From contig VXAU01002306.1 in the NCBI GenBank assembly GCA_013399695.1, positions 1,086,588 through 1,150,587 on the forward strand: a DNA stretch of 64,000 bases, written 5' to 3'. The notes beneath the pieces were generated by a model that worked only from the letters and a program-made list of their open reading frames with translations, did not search any database and was not told the DNA's origin. Of this stretch, positions 10,875 through 22,800 are shown piece after piece. The position numbers were made by a program, and so were the translations under genes. How positions within the stretch are numbered: the stretch's first letter is position 1; each line of letters opens with the position of its first letter. Origin of the DNA: Formicarius rufipectus. Taxonomy: Eukaryota; Chordata; Aves; Passeriformes; Formicariidae.

Positions 10875-13800
10875 CTCTTATTCTAAAGCCCATTTTGGGT
10901 CTGAGAGTCTGTTTCTCACAATTCCATGGCAAACCGGTGAGCGCTGCGCTGGGAATACCTGGAGGAGCTGACTCCTTCCTGGAACAGGAGATATCCTGCT
11001 CCTCCCCCTGCTGGATTGAGAGAACCTTGCTCTGAGGTTAACGTGCATATTCACGCTGCATTTAAGTTGCAAAGTTATTCAGACCTTTTCTTCCAGAGAG
11101 GTGCTGCCTCATTACTGACTATTAGGCAGCAGGAACAGGCCCCTGACAGAGCAGAGCAAGTATAAGATCATTATTAATTCCTTTATTTTTGGGGTTTGAC
11201 AGCGTGACACTCATTACTTTGAACCCTACAGAACGACGACTAATTGACCTTTCGCTACTTGGACACGCCCAAAGAACATATCCCTGCCCAGGAAAGAAAT
11301 GCTAAAAGGAAGGGGTGGGTGCAACATCAAGTTGGAATAGCAGAAGGGAGCCAGAATGGTCGCTGCGCTCCCCAGCAGCAGAGCTGTGACCTGGCTGATC
11401 AGGCCCAAAGCTGTCATACCCAAAAGCAGGTGCATCCATCTCCTCCAGTGCCTAACTCCCAGAGGAGCTGCCAAGGTGCTCCAGCTGTCAGCTCATGGGG
11501 CTACTTCTTTCTGCTTAAATGGGAAACATCTCTGCTCTGACACAGACGTTCAGGCTTGGGCTGACATACGGCATCTCAAAGACACCTGGTGTCTCTGAAG
11601 GGCTTTACAGCTCTTAACAGAGATCTCTTAGCTGGCAGTGACTCTCAGAGAGTCCTGCAGGAAGGCAGACAGCATTTTCCTTTCTCTTAATTCATCATGG
11701 AAATTGAATTGCAGAGAAGATAAACATGGGCAACACAACCTAGTTTTTAAAAAACAGTACAGCAGAGAAACTTGTAAAACCTGTGCTGCTGTCAGGGCTT
11801 TTTTAAGTTGAAAATGTTGAATCAATATGAATCCATCCTACTGCTCAGGTCAATCTACTCTGTGCACTAAAACTAGCATTGCTCCCAGAGCAAGTTAAGG
11901 GTTCATGCAATTAACAGTGCTGTATTGTAAAGGCCATACAGGGCATCTGATGGGCCACTCTGGGAGGCAGCAGAATTAAACTTTTTTTTTCCTCTCTCTT
12001 TCCCTTTAAGCATCTCCGGCAAAGCTGAGAGTAACAGTAATAAAGGGGTGAGAAGCAACACACTTTTCCAACTGTACTGGAAGAATATATTTTTTAAAGC
12101 AGTTCCACAAAAGAAAACGACTGGTCTTGAATTTACAGTGTCTTGATCATAAAAGACTGAAGATCCAAAATAAGTTCCTCTTACAAAGTGGGCAGTGAGG
12201 ACACTGACACAGATTTCTTACTCAGCTACTGTAGGTATTTCTTTCAACAATCAAGCAGATTGTTCCTCATGCCCTTGTTCAAGGAAGTGTGGAAAAACCA
12301 CACTGTTGGCTAGGCATTCATTACCCAGTCACCTGTGGCATGGCTACAAGCCCCAGAGCAGAATAAATGGCTTTGTTAAAAATTGGTTTGACTGACGCTG
12401 GGGTGCAAAAGAAATCAGTGACACTGTCAGGTGAGCTCTTTCTCTCACAGACAGAACAATTGTATTAGGACCTTCCTGGTGAAAAGGTTTTACCAGAAAG
12501 TCCTCTCCCCTCCCTGGCCTCCTCATCACACTGGCCCATACGATGGAGATTGCAAGCAGGCCTGTTCCAGCGGCTCAGGGTTTCAATACCACGCTGCTGA
12601 CCAGAGGAAAAGAAAACACATAACCACATATGAATTAGTGGAAATGCATTTGATTGAATTAATAATGGCAAATAGCAGACTTCTCCAACTTAGCACTGTT
12701 TGCTGTTCATGTTTCCTTGATAAACCAATTGTGGTTTCTATGAAGCAACCCATGTCATGGGTACAAATTACAGGCTTTCTCCATGGTGCTCACCTCTCCT
12801 ATTATTTCCGTATTTAAAACAGGGGCATAGAAAACAATTGAGAATATTTTCACTTTTGAGCAAGTCACTTCAAAGGTAAACCATATATTGGCATATATAG
12901 CAAGTCATATATTTGCAAGTAGAGCAAGTTTTCCATTAACGTTATATAAGTAAAACCATTTTACATGAACATTCATGAAACAATAACGTGGGAGAAGGGG
13001 ATTCAATTGAAAAACTGTTTTGCATTCCTCATTTAAATAAAATATCTGCACTAGTTATGAAAAATTTCACTCTGCTTTACCTTGGAAAACTACTATTTGT
13101 AAAATCCAGTGCTATTGTGTGTGCCCTTCTATTGACATATTTTTTGAAAGTGTCAGAGGTGGCTCTGATTTTCATTGCTCTGAAATGCTTCTGCAGGCAG
13201 CAAAGGACAGGACCCATCTATCCTAATTTCAGAAGGGGAGGGCTATGCAGAGCTGCAGCCTCAATAGCTGGGACCATCTGACTATCCTGACCAATTTATC
13301 TGCTTGCACTGGACAGCAGTTAAATATGCAGAGCTCACAGAGACACTTTTGTGGAGCAAATGCCATCCCCTTTTTATTCACATGACATCGTTCAGCTTCT
13401 GAGCATTTGAGGGTTTCAGAAGGGAAAGTGTTCCACTACTTTCGGTTGGAATCATAATTAGTAAAAGACATTTTTACCTCTGAAGAACATGGGTTTCCAG
13501 GGAAGTGGATAAATTTTGCCCTGCTAACTCTGATCTGAGTGAGAGAATATCCAGGCTACAAAGGCCATAGGAGAGGAAATAACTATTGGTTATTTAGATC
13601 AGGGCAGAAATTTGTAATCTCAGTAGTCTGGGAGAGGGAGCCCAAGTTGTGCCTTCTGCATACTCACAACAAGAAATCAGAGAGCTCTACAGAAAGGCCA
13701 AGCTGCCACTTATCCCTGTGGGTAAATCCACACTGCACAACATGGTACATGCCGAGGTACTGAACGTGGTTCAGGAGGAAAGAGTGTTCAAAACCACAGG

Positions 13801-16499
13801 CAGTTCCCAATGTGGCTCCTAAAAACCACTCTGAGTGCTGTGAGGCTGCTTGATTCAGGTTCTTTCACTGCTCCCCAGGCTCAAACACAGCTCTGTCCCA
13901 GTGTCCCTGCTCCTGGCTCGGTCCCCAAGCTGTGGGTCTGAACACAGTCAAGCACTGAGTACAGAAAGCACAGGAACAATTCCCTTGGCTGCCCAGCCCT
14001 CTGTGTGCCTCTGCCTGTAGCAGCAGCTGAACTGCCTCACTGACACTCCCTGAGGTACCACTCTCCCCTTCCAAAACCCACCCAGCTTGGTTTCACAGCC
14101 CACTGGCTGTGAGATGGCAAGACCAAAGGGCTTCCAGCAACCTTTAAAAACACCAAGTGGAAGGGGAATCTGTGCTTACAAGCAGAGCAGCTGTGATTAA
14201 TGAAATACTCCATGCAAAACCTCCCATTTTGCCTTAAAGTCTATTGACACTTTGCACATGCAGCTGGCAGCTCACAAAAGCCCCTTGGTGATCAGTCCTC
14301 TGCTTCTTCTTCCACAAATCACTTGAATTGCTCACATAGGAACATATTCTTCATGGAAAAAGGGATATTACGCTGTCCTATTTTGAGTCTGATTCTCCTG
14401 CATGCGTAAAATTCAACGGAGATGCATCACTGACTGCAAACAGAGCAAAAAGGAGCCTTCATTGCAGCTTTTCTGTGCAATCACTCCCTGTGCAGATGTA
14501 CCTGTGCAGCCACACATGGGCAGAGACTGTCAGAGCAGAGAGCTGTAACCTCCCAGAAACAATTCAGGAGACAGAAGTCATGCCCATAGCTTATACAGGG
14601 GTTCAACAGCTTGGTTAACTGCATAGCAAAGAAAGAGAGGCTTTAGGAGGCAACTCTCCCTCCAAGGACCATCTTGCAGAACAGCTATGGATTGTAAACT
14701 GGGTCCCCACTATAAAATACTTGATAGCAGCACAATCAGTGTTAATGGGGCTTGGCAGCACACGCTTAATTTTATGCAGTTCCACACTGAAAATGACAGA
14801 AACTACCATTACCCACTAAAACTAAATTTAATTTTCCTCCTCTCCACAGCTAAGTGCTATCTTTCTCCTATAAAGATCCTTTGCATAAATAAAGCCAGAA
14901 AGGCAGCAGACCTTCACAAATTAGAGCCCCAGTCTCTCTCTGACTTTCCATTCACTAATTGGATTCACACGACTTTAAATGTCCTTTCCCAAAATGAAGG
15001 AGAAATCTCACTGGGATCTTGCTTTGGCTGCAAAATGCTAGGACTACAAAGGAGGACATCACAGCTCCTAAATCTGTTTGATCCATCCCAGGAGCCCTGT
15101 GTTTGAGGTGGAAGCACAGCTGCTTCTTTGCTGTGTCACTCTGACAGAACCGCTATTGATTTCTTCAGACATAAAAACAAAAAACCCCATCCAAACCTCG
15201 AAGGCCATCCAGTCATCCTAAGTTAGAGATGAAAACCGCATCAAACAGACCTGAAATGTTTGCTGGTTTTTTGTTTTGTTTTGTTTTTAATAAGGACTAA
15301 GACTGAGCCCTGAAACCTTTAAATGTTTTCAAATCCTCAGCACTGCTGTTACATAAACACTGGCAAACATCTGCCTGGAAGACACTTGGAAATTTCACCA
15401 AAAAGAATCCTGAAACAACTTTTGCAAATCCAAGACAGAACCTGCCTGAGACCTCAGGGCAGATCCAGAGGTGCTGGATGCTGAGACCACCAGGTTATAA
15501 ACACACCTTGGACTCTGCACCCTTGACTACACTAATGCCTTGCTATGAGCTGTGAGAAAGGACTTTTCCATGGGACAGATGAAGAACTTGGGACACAGGT
15601 TTTGTAAAAAACTGTCCCATATTTCTATTCCATGTAAAAAAAGAACTCAACACAATTTAGGGAAACAAAAAAAGGTCATACTTTCTTAAATCTGAAGCCC
15701 TTTCTTTTTGGCCTGTCTTATTTATACCATTTGTATAAATAAGACTAGTCCTTCTTCTGCTGGAAACTAGCTAAGTTCAGAGCCAAGTTCAGAACCTAGT
15801 GAAGAAAGAATGGGTCTTGGACAAACACAGTGTATTCAGGAGAAGTAACACAACAAGCACAGGTGCACTGCTGATTCCAAGTTCACAAACACAACAGAAT
15901 AACTTCCCAGTCACTGTATGTGGGCTTTAACTTCTTCAGCAGCTACAAAATGTGCATTGTCCCTAAATCAAGGTGAAAAATATGATTCAGAACTTAACAT
16001 AAGATCTAACTGTTTTTAAACTGGTCATGCTACACCAGGCTGCTTTTCTGCCTTCTTGGCCTACAATCAGATGGAAAGACTTTTTTCCACCAAGATCTTT
16101 CCTCTTTCCAGCTTACTCCTTTAAAATTAGTTAGCAGTGATGCTGCACAAGATACAGTTGATGGGAAACCAGTTTATACAAGTCTGGGTTATAGGAATGA
16201 CCTAGGAAAGCTGACAAAAAGGTACGTAGCTGTTACCTATTCAAACAACTTTAAAAATACACTTTTCTGAAGCAGTAACTTCATTTATAAACTCTAACAT
16301 GGTTGTTCAGTGATATGTAGAGGTTTACCTGAAAAAAACAAAGTCGTAAGTAACCTTTAATTTTCAAGCAACAACGAGACTGCAGCACCTGTTCTGGTGA
16401 CCACTGAATTTAGCAGAAAACAGGCATCCCACAGATATAAATAAATACTCAGAGTTTCTTAAGCAAAGTGAAGGACAGGCTGCCCCAAAAACCCCTTAC

Positions 16500-16576
16500 C
16501 TGTTAAACCAGTCATCTGTGTAGCGGGGGTAGGGATAGGGATCGTTACTGCTGAAGTCGTAGCTGGCTTTGGCATT
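16500..16576 (-). CDS. PCSK2: PCSK2 exon 6 (PC2-specific surface loop)
   Basis: The 77-nt exon enters in phase 0 and leaves in phase 2. The acceptor is ttttgcag above 16576 and the donor is gtaagg below 16500. It encodes NAKASYDFSSND and then PYPYPRYTDDWFN, plus two bases of Ser. The loop DPYPYPRY is characteristic of PC2. The first Tyr of this loop (Tyr194 in rodent numbering) is reported in the 7B2 literature as needed for binding the PC2 chaperone 7B2, and it is present here. The third residue is Lys where I recall Glu in mammals, a surface change of unknown effect. The exon stands alone between a 17.5-kb and a 6.2-kb intron. Confidence 0.95.
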
Positions 16577-16703
16577 CTGCAAAACACAAAGAGGTTGAGA
16601 AAATCAGCTGAAAAGCAGATACACACAGGGCAAAGCAAAACACAAATTGAAGGCGAAGCTGAGAACCATTAGCAAACTCTGTTCTCTTCATTCTGCAAGA
16701 TGA

Positions 16704-16737
16704 AGATCTGGATCAGATCTGGATCTGAAGATCTGGA
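16704..16737. repeat. Three-copy AGATCTGGA microrepeat
   Basis: AGATCTGGA occurs exactly at 16704-16712, 16715-16723 and 16729-16737. On the PCSK2 sense strand it reads TCCAGATCT three times, between about 128 and 161 nt upstream of the exon 6 start. Confidence 0.9.
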
Positions 16738-19518
16738 CAGGAACCAGTCCCTGTTGTGCAGTGCCATTTCCCACACCAGCGAGCTTGGGGAAAGATGCTT
16801 TATGGAAAGCAAAAGCCCCTTCCGGGGATCACTGGTATTTCCAAACAGTGTGGCTAATTGTGAGGTGGTGTGAGAGCTCAGGGCACTGCTGAGGGACTGG
16901 TCATCAACACTCACAAGAGCATTTAGGTGTTATTCTTGGTGTGGCAAAGCAAAGGTCTAATCCTGTTTTCCAGACAGTGGTGGAAGTGGCCAGACACGTG
17001 GGTCTTCTGTAATAGAATTACCTTTTTAAAAACTCATTTGTGGTAATAGGACAGTCAGATTTCTAAAAGCCTGAGAATGTAAATGTCTCAAAATTCAACT
17101 GTGAAAAATGCATTAATGGTCAGCTCATGTGCCCGAAAATCCCTCTGCATATTTTCTCGGTCCTTTAGTTGTCTGAACAGGTTCACAAATGTGCCTTTTG
17201 GGTGCTTTTCAAAATGTCATCCCTTGTCTGTGCTTTCCATACAAATATAAATCATTCCTAATTTGCCCTATCAGCAGTTAAGGACGCTCAGCAACTTTTT
17301 TATGCTGTATCTGAGAAGCAAAAGGAAAGTTTCAGAAAGTCAAGTGCCATCTTCTTTATTCTCTCTTAATCAAAAACAAAATAAGGGTGACTAAAAATTA
17401 GGCTTTAAAAATATTTAGCAGCTTCCTCTCAAGTTTCACTGAGTTTATATTTTAATAATCACCATACTCAAGGAACAGAATTATGTTAATTCTTAATTGA
17501 TGTGTACTTGTATTCCCTTTAAGATTTGGCTGAGCATGCTATTGAAGATAATTTGAGACTCGTGTATGAAGAGCTTTGCTCCTAAAAACCTTCCCCTTCA
17601 GCAGATTCCCAGTTCTGGGGTACAGGAACAGACAGTCCATTGGTAGCACCCAAGTCTTTGGGGTTTAGACTCAAAACACCTAACTCCCCAAAAAAACCTG
17701 GGACAGCACTGCCCCTGATACTTGGAAGGTAAAACCAAGTATTTTTCAAGTTACCGTAGAGGGTTTTTTTGGGTGCACACTTCAGAAAGCCTCGTTGCTT
17801 ACATTCAGCACAAACAACAACTATTCTTCAGCATTTGAATGGAGCAGAGATTTACAGAGTGGCTCTCACGTGGCTTGATGCTCAACTCCAGCTCAGAGCC
17901 GAATCCCTTTCTCAGATCTGATCCCTCCAGATTTCCACACTATGGCCTTGATTTTCAGGCTGAAGATGCCTTCCAGTCTTGTCAGCTACAGCCACAAATT
18001 CTCAGTGCTTCTCTGCTTTCAGGTGTCTGATTAATTTACCCCTTTAAATTACCACAGCTGCTTATGCAGCACTTTGAATGGCACAGGTTTGCATGAGCTA
18101 AGAGCAAACAGAACATGACTTCTCAGCCAGGGAAAAAAGAGGAATTTGACAGTTGTCTATAAATCATGGGGAGCACAGAGAAGGTGGAGAGGGAGTTACT
18201 ATTTACTACTTCTCATAATAAACTAAAAACTAACGGGAATCCATAGAAATTACCAGAGGGGAGACTCAGAAACAGAGAAAACAAGTACTTCTCCACAGAA
18301 ATGAGTTACAAAATTCACTGCTCCCCAGCAATACAGAGATTAAAAGCCTGAATGAAACAAAAGAACTTGTTAGATAAACCAGTGAAAGGTAAATCTGGAT
18401 GGCGCATTAGGCTGCACTTCCTCCTTCTCCAAGAGTCCATAAATCAGAATGCCAGAAGGTGGGAAGCCACAGTCAGGTAGATACCACACACCCTCTGCCT
18501 GGGTAATCTCACTGCTCCTCAAGAATCCACCACTGGCAGCTACTGGAGGCAGGAGCCTGAGCCAGAAGACCTTGGCCTGGGTGGCACAGGCACCCCATCT
18601 TGATGCAACAAAAGGAGTCTGGATTCTACAGCATCCAGGGCAGCTGTGACAAGGATTTGTGCAAGGGGCCAGGCTTCGTCCGTGGCATTTAAGAGAAACG
18701 AGCTTGTCAACAGAAGATGCAGTCCTGGTCTTTGTTAACTAGTGCAGCATCTACTCAGCAGGACAAGTCAGAGAACCACATTCTATGGGAAAGTCAAAAT
18801 AGAACTGGTGGCTCTGAGTAATTTCATTAGCAGATAAAACCTACTCTGCCACAGAGCCTAGCCTGGCAATCTTTAGAGAGAAATGCATTTCAATCACAAA
18901 TTAAAGAAACTTCCTTGCACTATTGTCTTGGACGAGACGAGGCCTGGAAACTATTCAGGCTGCAAATAACCAAGTTTAGTTCCAGTGATTTCAGATTATT
19001 CCTTTCAGGTATGACCTAACTCAGTACTAAATGTAATTATTTCAATATATCACCAGCTTCGTGTTCACTCAGAACTGCTTTGACTCTAAAAATATTGTAC
19101 CAATGGGAAATTTAAACTCAGTCACAGCTCAGTTGAGTTGTACCTTCCCATCTGGAAGAAATGCAGTCCTACCTACATACCCTAAATCTCAACAGGGGTC
19201 TGGTGAGGCTGACACTTCAGGACACCACCAGACATGCCAGCACCTCATACTTGCCATGAGCCACTCCTGACTCTGGAACTCCCTCCTGCAAAAGTAATGG
19301 ATGGAAAGCCCTTGTGGCTGTGCTGATACACACTACTGTGTGTCCACAGCAGTGACAGACAAAGGGATTCCAGCCTGGATGATTCAGACACCCTACAGCT
19401 GCATTTCCCATGGATCCCAACAACAGCTCATGGGAAGGTGGCTCTAGGCAGGCTACAAACAAAGTTGTGCACCGCTCTCCCACATCCTGCAGCTTCACTT
19501 TGGAGCACTGCACTCAAA

Positions 19519-19548
19519 GGAAGAAGAAGAAGAAAAAAAAAAAAAAAG
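19519..19548. repeat. (GAA)n followed by A-run
   Basis: About four GAA units (GGAAGAAGAAGAAG) run into about 15 consecutive A. This purine-only stretch lies in intron 5. Confidence 0.9.
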
Positions 19549-19823
19549 ATAGCTAATGTAGCAGGAACCATCCACAAAGGGCAAAATTAAGAAGAATTCT
19601 TGGAAAGAAAACAACCGCTGACTGCACAATTTATCTTCATTAGGGTCTTTGAGAAGAGACGGCGAGTTTCAGCTTCGTAAAGGAATATTCCACCCACATC
19701 GTGGAAGCGGCGAAATGGGTAATGAAACAGCAGAGACAAGTACAAATGGACTGCTTCAAGTTCTTAATTTAAAGATCAAATCCACAAATATCCAAATCTC
19801 AGCCTCTGTTAATTTTTTATTAA

Positions 19824-19839
19824 TTTTTTTTTTTTTTTT
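19824..19839. repeat. T homopolymer
   Basis: A run of about 16 T in AT-rich context in intron 5. On the PCSK2 sense strand it is an A-run. Confidence 0.9.
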
Positions 19840-22800
19840 AAGGTATGAGGAATTAAATCAGTTTCAACTCTGCCCCAAAAAGGAAACTGCTTCAGCAGAT
19901 AGCTGAAATATTTCATCTTGTGTTTTGGGAAGTGAATTATTAAAATCTGTGGCCTGCCATTCTCTTCCACAGGCTGGAGTCCCCAGCAGGCAGCAAGAGG
20001 GAATTTATTGCTAACATGGAAAATTCATTAGGGTAGGGAACCTGGGAGGTCGCGATCAAAGTCACTGTGCATGAGGATCTGCAACAACACACTGAAATGA
20101 AAACACTTTGCTTTTCCACTCAGGTGATTCAGTGCCCACTTTTAATGCCAAACCAGTCTGCTGGAAGTTCCCTCAGATTTGAAGTGTCTAACACTTGGTT
20201 TTCAGTCTCTAAGGCTGCCTGATCTTTTCCTCCAAGGACTCCAGCCACCAGACCTGGACACCAATCACAGAGCGAGGTCTTGCCTTAGACTGGTCATTAA
20301 GCACTCAGAGGTAAAGTAAGTCGAGTCCCATCCCTCAGGTTCAATCAAAACCAGCTTGTTGTTGCAAAGTAATTTGAATCTGATGTTTATCAGCTACACA
20401 ATTACTTATGAACAACATCTATTATCTCATAAAAATGCCGTTACAGAGAGGAATGGCATTGCTTTTTAAAGTATATCCCTATTTTTGCTTTCTAGCCTCT
20501 ACACCAAAAAAAAATGCCAACAGAAGTGTATTGGATCAAATGATGAGACCCCTTCAATCATTTATTAACTAAGCTCGTATGCCATGACACAAACTGATTA
20601 CTTTTGCCTGCATATAAAATTCTACTCTCCTTAAAAATAAGCTTGGACTAGAATTTTCCAAAGAACAGCCCTGTAGTTTTTCAAACACCCACAGTAAAAT
20701 CTTCTGTGGAAAAAAACCATTATGTAAAATACAACTACGACAGTAAATCAGTTGTCCCATGTGTTGCTGAGCTAGGTAATAAAATTATGTACCTTGAATA
20801 ATGCAGCAAGCCCATAAATTTTTATATGACTTTACAAGCCTCACATATACTCCTCTTTTTCTCTGTAACCCAAGAAATAGATCCATGCCCACATGCTAGT
20901 CCAGGAGACAGACAATCAAAGACACACATCCCACACTGGTCAGTCTGATTCTATTAAAGACATGAAAGCACTGGTGAATTTAGCCCTGAGATTTTTACTT
21001 CTTAAAGGAAGAGAAACATTTTTCACACAGACAGCATCTGGTCTTACCCTCTTAGGCAACTGCAAATCCTTAGGGATCTGAGGCAGAAAGATAACCTTTT
21101 TTGCTTGTTTGATTTCTTTACTGATCCAAAGAGCAAGCAAACCCCTGGGCTCAAATGACAACACGTAACATCTTGGGGAAAGTGTGCTAAAACAACTCCC
21201 AACGTCATATGGTGGCAAAATGAAATTCAGTTTTGTACACACGAGCTTAAGAAAATGGAATATGCTCACCAGGAGGTGAAAAAGGAGGCAACATGGTATT
21301 TAGCCTAGGAGAGGTGCTACAAGGCTTAATGGTCATGAATGGAAAACAGACACTGCTGCTCAGTCAGCTGTCATAGAGCCCTCTCTGCCAGGGGAGGCAC
21401 AGTGTTCTGGTTTGGTTGGGTTCGTAGGGGGTTTTTAAATGGAAAGGAAAAAAACCCCTTCAACTTCTTAAATACCTTTGCCTCTAGATGAACTAATGGG
21501 CATGTCCTGTATTACTGTGCAGCAAATTCAGAGGTGCATTCAAGACCTTGGCAACACTGAGAATATACCCACAAAGTAATGGGCTGGGTTCAAAAATATG
21601 AACCTTCAAGAGCAAATTCACAGCTAGTGAATTCTGCCATCTCTCTCCAGAAACAGAAATTACCAGTTCTTACAGGTATATCATAAAAATACTGAGCCGG
21701 TCACCACCACCCAGACCTTAAATAATGAATAAGAAAGCAGTACACTTGTCTGCTATGATCCTTTTCAAAACAGGCACCAAATAATACATCAGAGCATCAC
21801 CTGAAAGGGGTGGAATAGTGTGACGGGTCCAGAATAACAACTGAGGTGCCCAAAAGCCCTCCTGGTATCCATTAGAGACTCTGCTTGGCCACAGAGGGAG
21901 CAAGAACAGAGCACACACCCCAGTGGTGATTTCATTCTGTGGTTACCACTGAAAAAGCTCTTATTCCAATTTCTTCAATGCTCAGCAACCACCTGGGGTT
22001 AGGCCAAAACTGGTTGAATTACAGACAAAAGTGGATAAACTGACTGTCAGCAGCAGGTGACTACTCCTTAATTCAGAGCAGTAAAAACAGTTTGAGATGA
22101 CAAAGCAGTAAGAATTCTAATAATTCAGATTCAGGATTTATAGCAAGCCATGTTGGCTGACCCATCTCTGACCTAACAACTTGTTTTGCAAAGCTGGAAG
22201 GTTTTTACTGTTTAGTTTTAAAAACAAATAAACAAAAAAAGGTAGTTGAAAAAAACATGGGGTCTCACATTAACATTTACATTTATCTTCACTAAGGCAG
22301 CATTTAAAGCACTGAAAGTTAGTTACGAAGAAAAATAGCTTTGCTGAGATCATCTCACATTGTTTTCTTTTTCTACAATAAACAGATTTCTTCCTCACGT
22401 AATGGATGGTCCTCTCTCCTTATCACTTCACACTACAATGTCACACAATCACTTCTTTTAATTTTTCCCCACTAATTTCCTTCCTACTTCCCCTGCAGAC
22501 AAAAATCAGAAAACCAACATGAGTTACACTGCTGGCTGGTGCTTTTCAGTATGTGAGCATTTCCAAAAAGAAAGGCTGCAGCTAAACACACTTTTGATTC
22601 CACATGGGGATAAAGCAGACAGGCAGTACAGCTGTGCCCTACAACACACAGGCAGATCTAAGCACAAACATTTTCCAGCTCCAAAGAACAGAAGAAATTA
22701 GCAATTCCATTCTTAGGTACCAAGACTGTTGGGTGTTTTCCCAGTGAACAAAATGAAAATCCAAATGCATCTAGCTAAATGCCATCTAACCCTGGGGCTC

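Larger units (their letters stand above)
10524..10920 (+). mobile_element. Probable solo LTR of an endogenous retrovirus
   Basis: A roughly 400-bp block has LTR anatomy. It starts TGTGAG and ends CTCACA, a 6-bp perfect inverted terminal repeat. It has tandem repeats in its left part (U3-like), a TATAA followed by AATAAA at 10866-10874, and a GT-rich stretch (GGGTCTGAGAGTCTG) before the end. The segment with GGAGCGAGGACTCCTGCAGCATCCAGC and the ATAATAAACTC block resembles passerine ERV LTRs as I remember them. No internal retroviral genes flank it, so it is a solo LTR. It lies antisense to PCSK2. I could not find a convincing target-site duplication. The left edge could be as far out as the TGTCATAAATG at 10439, so the boundaries are provisional. 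Confidence 0.68.
10312..16499 (-). other. PCSK2: PCSK2 intron 6
   Basis: This 6,188-bp intron lies between exons 6 and 7. It contains a probable solo LTR in antisense orientation at about 10524-10920. The rest (about 10921-16499) is ordinary intronic sequence in which I recognise no gene, RNA or transposon. Confidence 0.9.

Noticed and set aside
14687..15106. 139-aa plus-strand open frame in intron 6
   Set aside because: No recognisable domain, composition like its noncoding surroundings, antisense inside an intron. Treated as chance.
21410..21465. TGTTCTGGTTTGGTTGGGTT followed by G- and A-runs, resembling the start of some avian LTRs
   Set aside because: No matching LTR end, polyadenylation signal or repeat partner was found nearby, so it was not called.
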